A stretch of DNA of 64,000 nt from Lachnospiraceae bacterium (lineage in GTDB: Bacteria; Bacillota; Clostridia; Lachnospirales; Lachnospiraceae): the NCBI GenBank assembly GCA_017396555.1, contig JAFQLS010000013.1, positions 42,298-106,297 of the forward strand. Reading direction: 5' to 3'. The notes below the pieces were generated by a model. The model did not search any database. It was not told where the DNA came from and saw only the letters and a program-made list of their open reading frames with translations. Of this stretch, positions 63,575 to 64,000 are shown piece by piece (the stretch's first letter is position 1; every line of letters begins with the position of its first letter). Both the position numbers and the translations under genes were made by a program.

Positions 63575-64000
63575 TAGGATTGGAAGCTTTTAGAGAAGCA
63601 TTTAAGGGGTATGAGGATTGCTATACAATTATCGGTGGTACGGCTTGTGATATTCTGATGAACAAAGCAAACCTTGATTTCCGTGCAAGCAGAGATATTG
63701 ATATGATTTTGTTGATTGAAAACAGATTTGAAGAGTTTGGGGAAGTATTATGGAAATTCATTAAGGATGGTGCATATAGATGTGGTTGGAAAAGTTCTGA
63801 GAAGCTGCATTTCTATCGCTTTACTGATCCACAGAATCCGAATTATCCAATAATGATAGAACTGTTTTCAAAAGATCCGGGGTATCAGTTACATGAGAGT
63901 GATATGGTAATCACTCCATTACATATTTCAGATGAAGTATCCAGTCTTTCGGCAATTATGTTGAATGATGACTACTACGAGTTTATGGTGAGCGGAAGAA
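63568..64000 (+). CDS. AbiEii-like nucleotidyltransferase toxin candidate, cut by the window edge
   Basis: This frame starts at ATG 63568 (GGAGG SD) and runs off the right edge after 144 codons. It shows the nucleotidyltransferase signature: IIGGTACDIL at residues 21-30, followed by the metal-binding SRDIDMILL (Asp43, Asp45), and a distal IMIELFS segment. AbiEii-type toxins transfer nucleotides to tRNA or other targets and act in phage abortive infection. The C-terminal part needed for firm classification is missing here. Confidence 0.75.
   Translation, partial: MVIGLEAFREAFKGYEDCYTIIGGTACDILMNKANLDFRASRDIDMILLIENRFEEFGEVLWKFIKDGAYRCGWKSSEKLHFYRFTDPQNPNYPIMIELFSKDPGYQLHESDMVITPLHISDEVSSLSAIMLNDDYYEFMVSGR

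Overview
The window looks like a chromosome segment of a low-GC, anaerobic, spore-gene-carrying Firmicute, most likely a member of the Lachnospiraceae (Clostridia). The arguments are the six-cysteine SCIFF peptide with its radical-SAM maturase, the gpr and spoIIP spore genes, the oxygen-sensitive class III ribonucleotide reductase with its activase, the NifU-like/GGGtGRT pair, a one-chain SecDF and AT-rich DNA with Gram-positive Shine-Dalgarno (SD) sites. I do not name a species. No rRNA, tRNA, insertion sequence or CRISPR array is visible.

Layout. 1-3.3 kb (minus): a membrane diguanylate cyclase cut by the left edge, then pyrBI. 3.5-9.1 kb: a compact Tad/type IVc-pilus-like locus (TadZ-like, CpaF-like, fused TadB/TadC-like, four small one-helix proteins). 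9.1-13.9 kb: hisS, a CNNM/CorC protein, a TIGR04086 membrane protein and the SCIFF peptide/maturase pair. 14-21 kb: secDF, a polar amino-acid ABC importer, recJ, apt and a 54-residue protein. 21.3-24 kb (minus): an ABC-2 exporter. 24-33.5 kb: secreted FN3 protein, PHP phosphoesterase, ABC-F ATPase, a GH13 debranching-enzyme homologue without its catalytic residues, TraX-like and CapA-like proteins, Maf, a small protein and a PPIase lipoprotein.

33.5-39.4 kb: a CsbB-type glycosyltransferase followed by a GtrA-YfhO fusion, then a chimeric pseudogene and a BspA-repeat lipoprotein. 39.4-44.3 kb: argG divergent from argJBD, with several ArgR-type boxes between them. 44.3-51.6 kb: an anchored solute-binding protein, comEA, a two-component system, a GerMN lipoprotein and comEC. 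51.6-52.2 kb: a 53-bp-period tandem repeat running into a decayed gene. 52.2-57.2 kb: rhomboid protease, YbaK, holA, rpsT, gpr and spoIIP. 57.3-60.4 kb (minus): dut-nrdG-nrdD under an NrdR-type box. 60.7-62.5 kb: the NifU-like and GGGtGRT pair. 62.6 kb to the right edge: an AbiE-like two-gene toxin-antitoxin candidate with a palindrome inside its promoter.

The points most worth a second look are two (perhaps three) genes whose best start is not ATG, GTG or TTG (comEC, a pilus-locus gene, perhaps the glycosyltransferase); the GH13 pseudoenzyme; the GtrA-YfhO fusion; the exact 53-bp array downstream of comEC; the reduced pilus locus; and the AbiE-like pair. Motif, promoter and hairpin positions were read by eye; no alignment, search or folding program was run.
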